Assembly: GCA_007570785.1 (NCBI GenBank)
Contig: ML664152.1
Location: 65,072 to 129,071, forward strand
Direction of reading: 5' to 3'
Length of the DNA stretch: 64,000 bases
Source of the DNA: Antilocapra americana
Taxonomy: Eukaryota > Chordata > Mammalia > Artiodactyla > Antilocapridae
Program-made: the position numbers and the translations under genes
Notes under the pieces: generated by a model
Database searches by the model: none
What the model was told of the DNA's origin: nothing
Seen by the model: only the letters and a program-made list of their open reading frames with translations
In this document: positions 21,192 through 31,104 of the stretch, piece by piece
How the letters are laid out: every line of letters begins with the position of its first letter
Numbering within the stretch: the first letter of the stretch is position 1

Positions 21192-21300
21192 AGGAACTTC
21201 CCTGGTTGTCCACTGGGCTGCCACTGCAGGGGCAAAAGTTCAATCTCTGTTCAGAATACTAAGATCCTACAGGCTGCCCAGTGCAGCCAAAAATGTTTTT
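21192..21300 (+). mobile_element. CHR-type SINE
   Basis: GGAACTTCCCTGGTTGTCCA, GGGGCAAAAGTTCAATCTCT, ACTAAGATCCTACAGGCTGC and CAGTGCAGCCAAAAA. Confidence 0.82.
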
Positions 21301-21460
21301 AAAAAAATTAAAATGAAAGAACAAGGAATAGGTAACCTTATGAGGACTGTTTGGAACAGATTTCAAATTCTCCCATAAGTTTGTGTGCTATTTGACTTCT
21401 CTCCAAACAGTCGCCTTCTATATCTTTTAAAATGGGGCTCATTTTTCTTTTCCTTTTTAT

Positions 21461-21583
21461 TTTTTTTTTATTTTCAACTAGACCTTACGGCTTGCAGGAT
21501 CTTTGTTCCCCAACCAGGAATCAGACCTAGCCTGGTGGTGAAAGTACCAAGCCCTAACCACCGGTCCACAAGGGAATTTCCAA
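21461..21583 (-). mobile_element. CHR-type SINE, minus strand
   Basis: The plus strand reads CTTGCAGGATCTTTGTTCCC, CAACCAGGAATCAGACCTAG and CACCGGTCCACAAGGGAATT after a T-rich tract (the reversed A tail). Confidence 0.85.
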
Positions 21584-21621
21584 GATGGGACTCATTTTTC
21601 ATATAGATGAATGAGACAGGA

Positions 21622-21728
21622 AATTGGAGAAGGAGACTGCAACCCACTCCAGTATTCTTGCCTGGGAAATCCCATGGACAGTGGAGCCTTGTGGGTTACA
21701 GTCCATGGAGCTACAGAGATGTGTACAC
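21622..21728 (+). mobile_element. Bov-tA SINE fragment, plus strand
   Basis: GAAGGAGACTGCAACCCACT and GCCTGGGAAATCCCATGGAC. The head is absent. It lies next to an oppositely oriented copy. Confidence 0.8.
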
Positions 21729-21764
21729 ACCTGAGCGATGGAGCAGACACAAGATAGGCAATAA

Positions 21765-21962
21765 ACAGAGCTTGTGTGTCCAACTCTTTGCTACCCCCTG
21801 GACTGTAGCCCGCCAGGGTCTTCTGTGCATGGCATTTCCCAGGCAATAATACTGGAATGGGTAGCCATCCCCTTCTCCAGGAAATCTTCCCCACCAAGAG
21901 ATAGATCCTGGTCTCCTGTTTTGCAGGTGGATTCTTTACCATCTGAGCTGCCAGGGAAGGCT
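21765..21962 (-). mobile_element. Bov-tA SINE, minus strand
   Basis: The plus strand reads GTGTCCAACTCTTTGCTACC, GGGTAGCCATCCCCTTCTCC and TTTACCATCTGAGCTGCCAG. Forms a head-to-tail-inverted pair with the copy at 21,622. Confidence 0.9.
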
Positions 21963-22616
21963 TTTGAAGCTACTACTAACAGCCCCCCTACTACACATGT
22001 GATGTTTATTCAGTGCCAGCTGACAAAGGACAAATTTTGCTTTCCCAAGCAAAATTTTTGTTTTCCTTTTCAAGAAAAAATGATAAGTTATTTAGGGATG
22101 AGATGGGAAATTTGCCTTGTGAACTAAAGATTGCTTTTATCTCCTGAAACTTCATCTGTCAGTAACATTCGTTTCTGCTTTTAGAGGCATTGCTTGTTTA
22201 TATTCTAACCAATCTACTTTTTTCAAAGCCAATGCCTCCATTAGAGGAGAAATGAACTGTATCAAAGCACACAACTTTCAAAGGATCTTTTCTTCCACAA
22301 TGACCCAGAGACAAGTATCTCTAATCTCCTTTGCTGGGACCTGGGGCAGGCTGGGTTTTGCAGTTTCAGCTTTTCTGAGCTAGAATGTGGCCAAATACTG
22401 GAGGCTGGGTCCAGGGTCATCTTGGTAAGAACAGACCCCGACGTGAGAAAATTTAGTGGCTGATAGGGGAAAGGAGGTGACCTGTCTGCTGAAACACTTC
22501 ATCATTCAGTGAATCACTGTCATCTACCTAAGCTAGAATGAATTCCAGGAAGCTCAAGTCAGCAGCTCTCAACACGTCAGTGGGTTTTATCCCTTGTGAG
22601 TATATCACAATCATTT
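21963..22616. other. Unassigned sequence, nothing recognised
   Basis: No element identified by eye. Confidence 0.35.
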
Positions 22617-22965
22617 ACTGTTGTTTAGCCGCTAAGCCATGCCCAACACTTTGCAACAGCAGCACTCCAGGTTTCCTTGTCCTTCACTATTTCCCAGAGA
22701 TAGTTCAAACTCCTGTCCATTGAGTTGATGATGCCATCTGATGATCTCATCCTCTGTTTCCCCTTCTCTTACTACCCTCAGTCTTTCCCAGCATCAGGGT
22801 CTTTTCCAACGAGTTGGCTCTTTGTATCAGGTAAACAAAGTATTGGAGCTTCAGTTTCAGCATCAGTCCTTCCAATGAATATCCAGGGTTGATTTCCTTT
22901 AGGATTGACTGGTTGGATCTCCTTGCCATCAAAAGGGCTCTCAAGAGTCTTCTGCAGACTACTCA
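22617..22965 (-). mobile_element. BovB LINE 3' part, minus strand
   Basis: The reverse strand (22747-22944) reads [20 protein letters not shown] and [20 protein letters not shown], the BovB ORF C-terminal end, truncated at both ends. Confidence 0.9.
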
Positions 22966-23669
22966 TGTATTGGTTTTCTTATAATAGTGGAAGTACTGGA
23001 GTTTATGAACAACTTACCTCTTTAATAAAAAAATATATAAGTCAGAGCAGAGTTTTACTCAGAGTTCATTTGGTTGCAAGCCACAGAAAACAAAGAAACA
23101 GTTCTGGAGAAAAAGGGAGGATGGACTCTCTCACTGGGAAGTTGCAGGAGGACAGCCCCAGGCAGCGGGACCCAGGGATCATCCAGGATTCTCTCTGTGC
23201 CTCTTGGCCCCTGCTTTTCATTGTGCTTGTGTCTTCCGGTGTACATGGTGACTTCCTTCTGTAGAACTGGCTTTCTCCATAAGGCTGGGATCCTGACCAT
23301 TGGAAAATCGTGGATTCACATGGAAGCTTACTTGCTCCCTTGACAGCTCATTGGGGATATAGAAAGGGGGCAAATCTCCAAGAGTATGATTGATCCTCTG
23401 GGGTCATGTGCCCTCCTCCAGGCCAGTCACTAAGGGCTGGAAGGTGGGATGTGATCATTGGTCCAGTCTGGCACTTTTCCCAACTCCCAAATCTATCACT
23501 GTGACTGGGAAGGCAGAAGATGGCAACTTCTGTTCGGACAGCATGGTTGGAGGCAGGGAGTTGAACAATTCCCCCAAAGAATGGAGAGTGTTGTCCCCTG
23601 AAGAAAGGCAGCTATTCTTCCCAAATATCTGTAAGTACTCGCAATGCTGCACATCTTTAAAAAGTCTGA
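22966..23669. other. Probable old unclassified repeat at about 23,055-23,490, otherwise nothing
   Basis: The layout TTTGGTTGCAAGCCACAGAA, then GGATCCTGACCATTGG and GGGTCATGTGCCCTCCTCCA, AGGCCAGTCACTAAGG, resembles a common ancient mammalian repeat whose class I cannot assign. Confidence 0.35.
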
Positions 23670-23952
23670 GAGGATTTCCCTGGTGGCCCCGTGGTGAAGA
23701 ATCTGCCTGTCAGTGCTGGGGACATGGTTTGATCCCAGCTCTAGGAAGATGCCATATGCCAAGGGGCAACTAAGCCAGTGTTCCACAACTACTGAGCCCG
23801 TGTGCCCTAGACCCCATGCTCCACAACAAGAGAAGCCACCACAATGAGAAGCCAGCCCACCACAGCTAGGGAGTGGCGCCTGCCTACTGCGACTAAAGAA
23901 AGCCTGCACGCAGCAATGAAGACCCAGCTCAGCCATAAATCACTAAATAAAA
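23670..23952 (+). mobile_element. CHR-type SINE, long form
   Basis: GGATTTCCCTGGTGGCCCCG, GGGGACATGGTTTGATCCCA and the repeated tail: CCACAACTACTGAGCCCGTG, CACAACAAGAGAAGCCACCA, CACAATGAGAAGCCAGCCCA, CACAGCTAGGGAGTGGCGCC and ACTAAAGAAAGCCTGCACGC. Ends with CACTAAATAAAAC. Confidence 0.92.
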
Positions 23953-24029
23953 CATTTTTTAAAAGTCTGAGATAATGGAACTAGTGGAAATTTTGAAATA
24001 ACTTGGATAAAAGGGACAAACATTTTCTG

Positions 24030-24222
24030 AATGCTTATTGTGGTACAAATTATTTACATATGTCATCCTGTATAGTCCTCAAAAACAAAACAAAAACCAC
24101 TAAAACTCTGTGAAGCAGATATTTTTGCCCTCATTTTAACAGTGAGGAAACTCAGCACAGAGGAGTGGCTCCAAGACACACTGCTCCATGGCTGAGCCAC
24201 TCTTTGAACTCAATTCTGTTTT
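24030..24222 (-). mobile_element. MIR SINE, minus strand
   Basis: AATTATTTACATATGTCATC, CTCTGTGAAGCAGATATTTT, TGCCCTCATTTTAACAGTGA and GGAAACTCAGCACAGAGGAG are the reversed MIR order. Confidence 0.82.
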
Positions 24223-24509
24223 ATTTTAATCCCAAACTCTTAACCATCATAATACTTGGCTTCCTCAAGAATCTACCCAATGAACTGATACGTGTGTAAA
24301 AATAATAATACCTTATTTTTGTTCTGATTAATAGTATTGGATTTCTGTGGCAGTTTAAAAAGGTGGCTGTGAATTCCCTTTGAGAGGCTAGTCAATGTCC
24401 CCTCTCCTTTCATCCAGGAAGTGTTGTGACCTCTCTGATCAAGTAGTCTGGGGGAGATGATGCTATAGGAGTTCTGAGGCTGGGTCTTGGTCAACCTGGG
24501 TCACTTCTG

Positions 24510-24735
24510 TAACACTATTGTGTTAGCCTGGGTGACTTCACCAACAAACATTTATTTCTCACAATCCTGCAGGCTGGGAAGTTCAAGATCAAGATGCTGG
24601 CAGATTTGGTGTCTGGTGAGAACCCTCTTCCTGTCTTACAGACGGCCACATTCTGGCTATGTCCTCCCTTGACCAAGAGAGAGAAAGCCATTTGAGTCCT
24701 CCCAGCTGAGGCTTCAGAAATCACGGAACAAAGAT
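24510..24735 (-). mobile_element. MLT1-type LTR fragment, minus strand
   Basis: AAACATTTATTTCTCACAAT, CCTGCAGGCTGGGAAGTTCA, TGGTGTCTGGTGAGAACCCT and CAGACGGCCACATTCTGGCT match the reversed MLT1 3' half. Confidence 0.65.
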
Positions 24736-24744
24736 AAGCCATTT

Positions 24745-24900
24745 CTATGGTGGTGGTGGTGTTTAGTCATGTCCGACCCCCATGGACTTCAGCCCTCCAG
24801 GCTCTTCTGTTCATGGGACTCTTCAGGCAAGAATACTGGAGTGGATTGCCATTTCCTTCTAGCAGGTGGTTTCTTTATCGGGGAGCTGCCACGGAAGCTC
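24745..24900 (-). mobile_element. Bov-tA SINE, minus strand
   Basis: First of three consecutive minus-strand copies: TTTAGTCATGTCCGACCCCC, GCAAGAATACTGGAGTGGAT and CTGCCACGGAAGCTC. Confidence 0.88.
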
Positions 24901-24914
24901 TTATTCATGGTGAA

Positions 24915-25106
24915 AGAGAAAGTTGCTCAGTCCTGTTCGACTCTTTGCAACCCCATAGAATATACAGACCATGAAATTGTCTAGGCCAGAATACTGGAGT
25001 GGGTAGACTTTCCCTTCTCCAGGGTAATCTTCTCAACCTAGGGATCAAACCTAGGCCTCTGGCATTGCACAAGGGTTCTTTACCAGCTGAGCCACAAGGG
25101 AAGCCC
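24915..25106 (-). mobile_element. Bov-tA SINE, minus strand
   Basis: Second copy: GTTGCTCAGTCCTGTTCGAC, AGAATACTGGAGTGGGTAGA and GAGCCACAAGGGAAGCCC. Confidence 0.9.
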
Positions 25107-25226
25107 AAGAATACTGGAGTGGGTAGCCTATCACTTCTCTATCCAGATCTTCCCTATCCATGAATTGAACCAGGGACTCCTGCATTGCAGGTGGATTCTT
25201 TACCCACTGAGCTATCAGGGAAGCCC
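25107..25226 (-). mobile_element. Bov-tA SINE, minus strand, truncated
   Basis: Third copy, retaining only the part from AAGAATACTGGAGTGGGTAG to GAGCTATCAGGGAAGCCC. It abuts the second copy directly. Confidence 0.9.
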
Positions 25227-25564
25227 TTGCAAGTACTCCATGCTAATTTTTGATTCACTGCATCCTAGAGCCTAACAGATGGTGGTTGTTTGATGTGACT
25301 AGATTTGGGAGGATTTATTAGACAGCAGTGAATGGGTGGAGTGGCCTCAGGGTAGGAATCAAAGATATCTGGTATCAGAGTGTTTGAAATAAGAGGAAAA
25401 TGAAATTGAGGACTAGCCCAGAACAAACTAAGTAGATAAGTAGTGGTTTTTCCCAACAGAGAAGTTGGCGAAAATCTTTGGCTCCAGGCTGCAATCTTCC
25501 TTCCTCCACCAGGTGGCGAATATACATCGGCAGCTCCCTCTTCGGCCGGTCCCCACAGCGTGGT
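25227..25564. other. Unassigned sequence with a small CpG-rich end next to the L1 insertion
   Basis: 25,440-25,564 is richer in CpG than its surroundings. On the minus strand it has an open stretch including DRPKRELPMYIRHLVEEGRL, which looks protein-like. I do not recognise a family. It could be a fragment of a processed pseudogene or chance. Confidence 0.3.
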
Positions 25565-25583
25565 GAAAGAAACGGTGCGTTAT
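25565..25583 (+). repeat. Left target-site duplication of the inverted L1
   Basis: GAAAGAAACGGTGCGTTAT, matching 28,067-28,085 with one mismatch in 19 bases. Confidence 0.95.
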
Positions 25584-26055
25584 TTTCTAGTAGAGTCTTT
25601 AGGGTTTTCAATATAGAGGATCATGTCATCTGCAAACAGTGAGAGTTTTACTTCTTCTTTTCCAATCTGGATTCCTTTGATTTCTTTATCTGCTCTGATT
25701 GCTGTGGCCAAGACTTCCAAAACTATGTTGAAAAGTAGTGGTGAAAGTGGTCACACTTGTCTTATTCCTGACTTCAGGGGGAATGCTTTCAGTTTTTCAC
25801 CATTGAGGATAATGTTTGCTATGGGTTTGTCATATATAGCTTTTATTATGTTGAGGTATGTTCCTTCTATTCCTGCTTTTTGGAGGGTTTTTATCATAAA
25901 TGGATGTTGAATTTTGTCAGAGGTTTTAGCTGCATCAATTGAGATAATCATGTGATTTTTATTTTTCAATTTGTTAATGTGGTGTATTACATTGATTGAT
26001 TTGCAAATATTGAAGAATCCTTGCATCCCTGGGATAAAGCCTACTTGATCATGAA
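25584..26055 (-). mobile_element. L1 5'-inverted segment (ORF2 RT region), minus strand
   Basis: The reverse strand encodes ORF2 reverse-transcriptase sequence: [73 protein letters not shown] and then, in another frame, the ADD motif region (GCAGATGACATGATCCTCTA on the minus strand near 25,625). The FADD-type catalytic region is split by frame changes. The segment ends at its left edge at the codons for TRK, exactly where the plus-strand part takes up. Confidence 0.93.
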
Positions 26056-28066
26056 AAATTACTAGAGCTAATCAGTGAATATAGCAAAGTTTCAGGATAC
26101 AAAATCAACACACAGAAATCCCTGGCATTCCTATACACTAACAATGAGAAAACAGAAAGAGAAATTAAGGAAACAATTCCATTCACCATCGAAACAAAAA
26201 GAATAAAATACTTAGGAGTATTTCTACCTAAAGAAACAAAAGACTTGTATATAGAAAACTATAAAACACTGATGAAAGAAATCAAAGAGGACACAAACAG
26301 ATGGAGAAATGTGCCGTGTTCGTGGATTGGAAGAATCAATATAGTGAAAATGAGTATACTACCCAAAGCAATCTATAGATTCAATGCAAATCCTATCAAG
26401 CTACCAGAGGTCTTTTTCAGAGAATTAGAACAAATAATTTCACAATTTGTATGGAAACACAAAAAACCTCATATAGCCAAAGCAATCTTGAGAAAGAAGA
26501 ATGGAACTGGAGGAATCAACCTACCCGACTTTAGGCTATACTACAAAGCCACAGTCATCAAGACAGTATGGTACTGGCACAAAGACAGAAATATAGATCC
26601 ATGGAACGAAATAGAAAGCCCAGAGATAAATCCACGCATCTATGGACACCTTATCTTTGACAAAGGAGGCAAGAATATACAATGGAGAAAAGACAACCTC
26701 TTTAACAAATGGTGTTGGGAAAACTGGACAGCCACGTGTAAAAGAATGAAACTAGATCACTTTCTAACACCATACACAAAGATAAACTCAAAATGGATCA
26801 AAGATCTAAGCATAAGACCAGAAACTATAAAACTCCTAGAGGATAACATAGGCAAAACACTCTCTGCCATAAACCAAAGCGGGATCCTCCATGACCCACC
26901 TCCCAGAATATTGGAAATAAAAGCACGAATAAACAAATGGGACCTAATTAAAATTAAAAGCTTCTGCACAACAAAGGAAACTATAAGCAAGGTGAAAAGA
27001 CAGCCTTCAGAATGGGAGAAAATAATAGCCAATGAAGCAATGGACAAACAATTAATCTCAAAAATATACAAGCAACTCCTGCAGCTCCATTCTAGAAAAA
27101 TAAACAACCCAATCAAAAAGTGGGCCAAAGAACTTAACAGACATTTCTCCAAAGAAGACATAAAGATGGCTAACAAACACATGAAAAGATGCTCAACATC
27201 ACTCATTATCAGAGAAATGCAAATGAAAACCACAATGAGGTATCACTTTACACCAGTCAGAATGGCTGCAATCCAAAAATCTACAAGTAATAAATGCTGG
27301 AAAGGATGTGGAGAAAAGGGAACTCTCTTACACTGTTGGTGGGAATGCAAACTAGTACAGCCACTATGGAAAACAGTGTGGAGGTTCCTTAAAAAACTGC
27401 AAATAGACCTGCCATATGACCCAGCAATCCCACTGCTGGGCATATACACTGAGGAAATCAGAACTGAAAGAGCCACGTGTACCCCAATGTTCATCGCTGC
27501 ATTGTTTACAATAGCCAGGACATGGAAGCAACCTAGATGCCCATCAACTGACGAATGGATAAGAAAGCTGTGGTACATATACACAATGGAATATTACTCA
27601 GCATTAAAACAAAATTCATTTGAATCAGTTCTACTCAGGTGGACGGAACTGGAGCCCATTATCCAGAGTGAAGTCAGCCAGAAGGAAAAACAACAATACA
27701 GTATACTAACGCATATATATGGAATTTAGAAAGATGGTAACGAGAACCCAGCATGCTAGACAGCAAAAGGAATGCAGATGTATAGAACAGACTCGTGGAC
27801 TCTGTGGATGAGGGCAAGGGTGGGATGATATGGGAGAATGGCATTGAAACATGTTAATTATCATATGCGTAATCAATCGCCAGCCCAGGATTGATGCTCA
27901 GGGTTGGTGCATCGAGATTTCCTGGGGGGAGGGAGGAGGGAGGGAGAAGGGAGGGGGGTTCTGGAGAGGGAGCATATGTAAACCCATGGCGATATCATGT
28001 CATTGTATGGCAAAACTAATTAGATAAATAAAATAAATAAATAAATAAATAAAAATTTTAAAAAAA
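26056..28066 (+). mobile_element. L1 3' segment (ORF2 C-terminal half, 3' UTR, A-rich tail), plus strand
   Basis: The frame is open from the inversion breakpoint at 26,056 to the stop after THIYGI at 27,729, about 557 codons. The first Met in this stretch is at 26,245, so a 494-codon reading frame results, but it is only the ORF2 C-terminal half and has no ATG of its own. It lacks the N-terminal endonuclease and the polymerase core, which lie partly in the inverted segment and partly missing. Recognisable parts are [20 protein letters not shown], the [14 protein letters not shown] segment and the C-terminal [20 protein letters not shown] zinc-knuckle-like region. The 3' UTR (27,730-28,020) has a G-rich tract at 27,925-27,970 and ends in (AAAT)n and A-rich DNA. 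Confidence 0.95.
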
Positions 28067-28085
28067 GAAAGAAACGGTGGGTTAT
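28067..28085 (+). repeat. Right target-site duplication of the inverted L1
   Basis: GAAAGAAACGGTGGGTTAT directly after the A-rich tail, pairing with 25,565-25,583. Confidence 0.95.
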
Positions 28086-28107
28086 GCAATACTGGAGAAG
28101 GCAGGGC

Positions 28108-28292
28108 GGCTTCCCTGGTGGCTCAGACAGTAAAGCTTGATCCCTGGTTTGGGAAGTTACCCTGAAGAAGGAAATAGCAACCCACTCCAGTACTCTTGCC
28201 TGGAAAATTCCATGGATGAAGGAGCCTGGCAGGCTACAGTCCATGGGGTCGCAAAGAGTAAGATGCGACTGAGCACTCAACTTTCACTTTCA
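28108..28292 (+). mobile_element. Bov-tA SINE with internal deletion
   Basis: GGCTTCCCTGGTGGCTCAGA joins directly to CTTGATCCCTGGTTTGGGAA, losing about 25 bases between the A and B boxes. Ends with AGATGCGACTGAGCACTCAA. Confidence 0.9.
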
Positions 28293-28619
28293 GGGCCCCC
28301 AGAGGAAGGTAGACCTGAGAACAAAATTTTGCTGGTGGGATTAACCATCCCACTACAGGAGGGATCAGTCTCCTCACACTGGGAGCCCCTTCAAATGGCT
28401 CAATTTCCCCTCTCAATAGGATTTCATCAAGGGGCATCATCCCCAGACCTCCTGATGAAAAGCCAGAGAATCCTGGATTTACTGCCTCCTTTCCACACTT
28501 CTTTTCATTCTATCCAAACCAGAGTACTCCATACACATAATCTAACAAGTCTAACAGTACCAGAAAATGAGTATACCTCCTGCCTGTGTGGGCCAATCAT
28601 TTTCTTGTCTTTCTGATTT
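28293..28619. other. Unassigned sequence, nothing recognised
   Basis: Includes an open frame on the plus strand (28,137-28,616) that begins inside the SINE and shows no family resemblance. Confidence 0.35.
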
Positions 28620-28934
28620 TGGTGAAGAATGCAAACACAGAAGATAAAAATTTTCTGAGGCATTGCATACCTGAAAATGTCTCTATTCTATCATTCCTTT
28701 AGGTTACTAGTTGACAGGGCATAGGATTTAAGATGGGAAATCGTTTTCTCTTACATTTTTGAAGATTTTATCCAGCTGTGTTCTGGCTGAGAAAGCTGAT
28801 TCCATTTGTTCTCATTTTTGATCACTTGTATATTAATGACTTTTTCCTTTCTGGAAGCTTTTAGAGTAATTTCCTTATCCTTTGTATTCTAACATCATAA
28901 TGGATCTTTGTGCTTGGAATTAGATGGGTCTTTT
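28620..28934. mobile_element. Ancient unclassified repeat, left part
   Basis: TTTGAAGATTTTATCCAGCT, TTTTCCTTTCTGGAAGCTTT and GGAATTAGATGGGTC are collinear with 29,520 onward once the L1 between them is removed. The family is common in mammals but I cannot name it securely. Confidence 0.45.
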
Positions 28935-29519
28935 TTTTAATTGATATATGACTAACTTTTAATATTATATAAGTTACAGTGTATAATATAGTGATTCACA
29001 ATTTTAACAGCTATACTATATACTCCATTTATAGTTATTATAAAATGCTATATTTACTATGCTGTACAATATATCCATGTAGCTTATTTTATTTTTATTA
29101 CAATATTTTTTATTTTATTTATATTTTTACAATATTTATATATTAGTACAAAATATCCTTGTACCTTCTTATTCCCCTTTCCTCTCTCCACTGGTAACCA
29201 CTAGTTTGTTCTGTGTATCTGTTAGTCTGCTTTTTTTCGTTGTTATATTCACTAGTTTGCTTTATTTTTTAAATTCCACATATACGTGAAATCATACAAT
29301 ATTTGTCACTCTCTGTCTGACTTATTTCACTCAGCATAATGCCCTAAAGTCCATCCATTTTGATGCAAATGGAAAAATCACATTATTGTTTATGACTGAG
29401 TAGTATTCCTCTAGATATATCAACTTTTATTTATCCATTCATCTATTGATATGGTTGTTTCCATACCTTGGCAATTGTAAATAATACTGCTATGAACATT
29501 GAGAGTGCATGTAGCTTTC
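28935..29519 (-). mobile_element. Older L1 3' end, minus strand
   Basis: The T run at 28,932-28,939 (reversed A tail) leads into TTGATATATGACTAACTTTT, ATGCTATATTTACTATGCTG, GTAACCACTAGTTTGTTCTG and CATAATGCCCTAAAGTCCAT, the reversed L1 3' UTR and ORF2 end. TGGGTCTTT before and TGGGCCTTT after may be the target duplication. Confidence 0.85.
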
Positions 29520-30065
29520 CAAGGTGGGCCTTTCAATCTGTGAATTGGTGTCATTGATCTCCGGGAAGTTTTTTTAAACATGGAATTCTCTAGGCAAGAA
29601 TACTGGAGTGGGTATCCTTTCCCTTCTCCAGGGATTCCTTTTGTTATGATTCCTCTATTATTTCTTTCTGGAACTATTACTTGACTGTTGGATTCTCTGG
29701 ATTTATCTTCTATTTTTCTTCTGTGGTCTCTTTGTGATTTTTGTTTGCTTTCTTGGAATTGTCCCTTAAGCTTATATTCCAACTGTTCTCTCCATATTTT
29801 TCCTTCTGCCAGAAGTTTAATTTTCAAATGCTTCTTCCTTATGATAAAGTTTTATTTGTTTTTAGCATCTTTTTTCTGTTTTGTGGATGTAATACCATCC
29901 CCTACGTGTCTGAGGATATTTATCATTTTAAGGCATTTTTCTCTGTCCATCTGTGTTGTCTCTGAGCTCTACACTCCTTTTTTTTTTTAACTTCTGTCTC
30001 CTATATTAGACACTTTCTTCAGATATCTGGTTATCTTTTCCTTTTCAGTCTTATATTTCTTTTCT
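29520..30065. mobile_element. Ancient unclassified repeat, right part
   Basis: Continues the layout broken at 28,934: GCCTTTCAATCTGTGAATTG, then TATTATTTCTTTCTGGAACT, GACTGTTGGATTCTCTGG and GTCTGAGGATATTTATC. A Bov-tA fragment lies inside at 29,577-29,638. Confidence 0.45.
29577..29638 (-). mobile_element. Bov-tA SINE fragment, minus strand
   Basis: AATTCTCTAGGCAAGAATAC and TTTCCCTTCTCCAGGGATTC are only the middle of the element. Confidence 0.7.
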
Positions 30066-30069
30066 TTTA

Positions 30070-30172
30070 CATTTTTACTTTTTCTGCTGTGCTATGCAGC
30101 TTGCAGGATCTTAGTTTCTCAACCAGGAATTAAACCCATGCCTTCTGCAGTTGAAGTGCAGAGTCCTAACAG
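30070..30172 (-). mobile_element. CHR-type SINE fragment, minus strand
   Basis: GCAGCTTGCAGGATCTTAGT, TTCTCAACCAGGAATTAAAC and TGAAGTGCAGAGTCCTAACA. Confidence 0.82.
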
Positions 30173-30351
30173 TACTTATATGTCAGTAGTTACAGATCAC
30201 TCTCCTGGAGTCCCTGTATTTCTCTAGAGAAGAATGTTTCAGTGTCCTGCCTGAGGTGTATCCATCAGGCAGAGAGAATTCTGAGAATGGGTGGCACAAA
30301 GCAGGATGACTTAATCTCTCACTTAATCCTTCTTTTAAAATACAGAGCCTC

Positions 30352-30468
30352 GGGTTTTCCCTGGCAGTCCAGTGGTGAAGATTACACCATCCAAGGCAGT
30401 GGTGCAGGTCCCCTAGTTGGGGAGCTAAGATCCCACACGCCTCATGGCCAAAAAGCCAAAGCATAAAG
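30352..30468 (+). mobile_element. CHR-type SINE, plus strand
   Basis: GGTTTTCCCTGGCAGTCCAG, GGTCCCCTAGTTGGGGAGCT and CATGGCCAAAAAGCCAAAGC. Confidence 0.85.
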
Positions 30469-30984
30469 CAGAAGCACTATTGTAACAAATTCAGTGAAGA
30501 CTTTAAACATGGTCCACATTTTAAAAAGTCTTTTAAATAAAAAGTAAATTACAGAGGTGCATCCCCTCCACTGTACCTGTTTCCCCTATTCAACTTCTGC
30601 TCAGAATAAAAGCCCAGTTTCCTGTGTGTGTCAGAGGCTGGGGAATCCTTGGGGTTGTGTGGAGCGGGCCAGTTGGGGATCCCACTTCCAACCCTGCCTT
30701 CAGCCCCATCTTCACTCCTAACTTCTGCCAGAACAGGTGCCTCTGAGTCCTCGTGGTCCTGCCTTCTCAACTCTGCCACCTCCTTCCTATGCTTCTCATT
30801 TTCCAAAACGTCAACCTCTCTTCTCTCTTTTGTTGCTGCTCCTTCGTATTTCATCAATATCTTATTTCTCGCCTATCTATTAAGTGGGGAACAAACAGCT
30901 AAATGCATGTGCTCCATCGTCCATGTTTAGCTAGCAGACCTTACAGCAGACCGTGCAGAGACAGAAGGGCAGGGTGAAGTGAGA
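30469..30984. other. Unassigned sequence, nothing recognised
   Basis: Last stretch of ordinary unique-looking DNA before the satellite region. Confidence 0.4.
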
Positions 30985-31104
30985 GGATGAGCTCCAGAAC
31001 CAGGTACGTCTATGGCTGAGTTCTGGTTTCATGTCTCCATACCTCTGTGTGACCTTGGGCAAGATGATCAATCAGCCTCTCTGAGCCTAGTCAGCACAGG
31101 GGAA
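30985..31104 (+). mobile_element. MIR SINE abutting the satellite array
   Basis: GAGCTCCAGAACCAGGTACG, GTGTGACCTTGGGCAAGATG and CAGCCTCTCTGAGCCTAG are clear MIR core sequence. Satellite sequence begins immediately after it. Confidence 0.82.

Noticed and set aside
25440..25564. Processed pseudogene split by the L1
   Set aside because: Minus-strand translation looks protein-like but is only about 40 residues, no family is recognised and the right flank does not continue it.
26245..27729. 494-codon open reading frame as a host gene
   Set aside because: It is the C-terminal half of L1 ORF2, starting at an internal Met, inside an L1 with target duplications.
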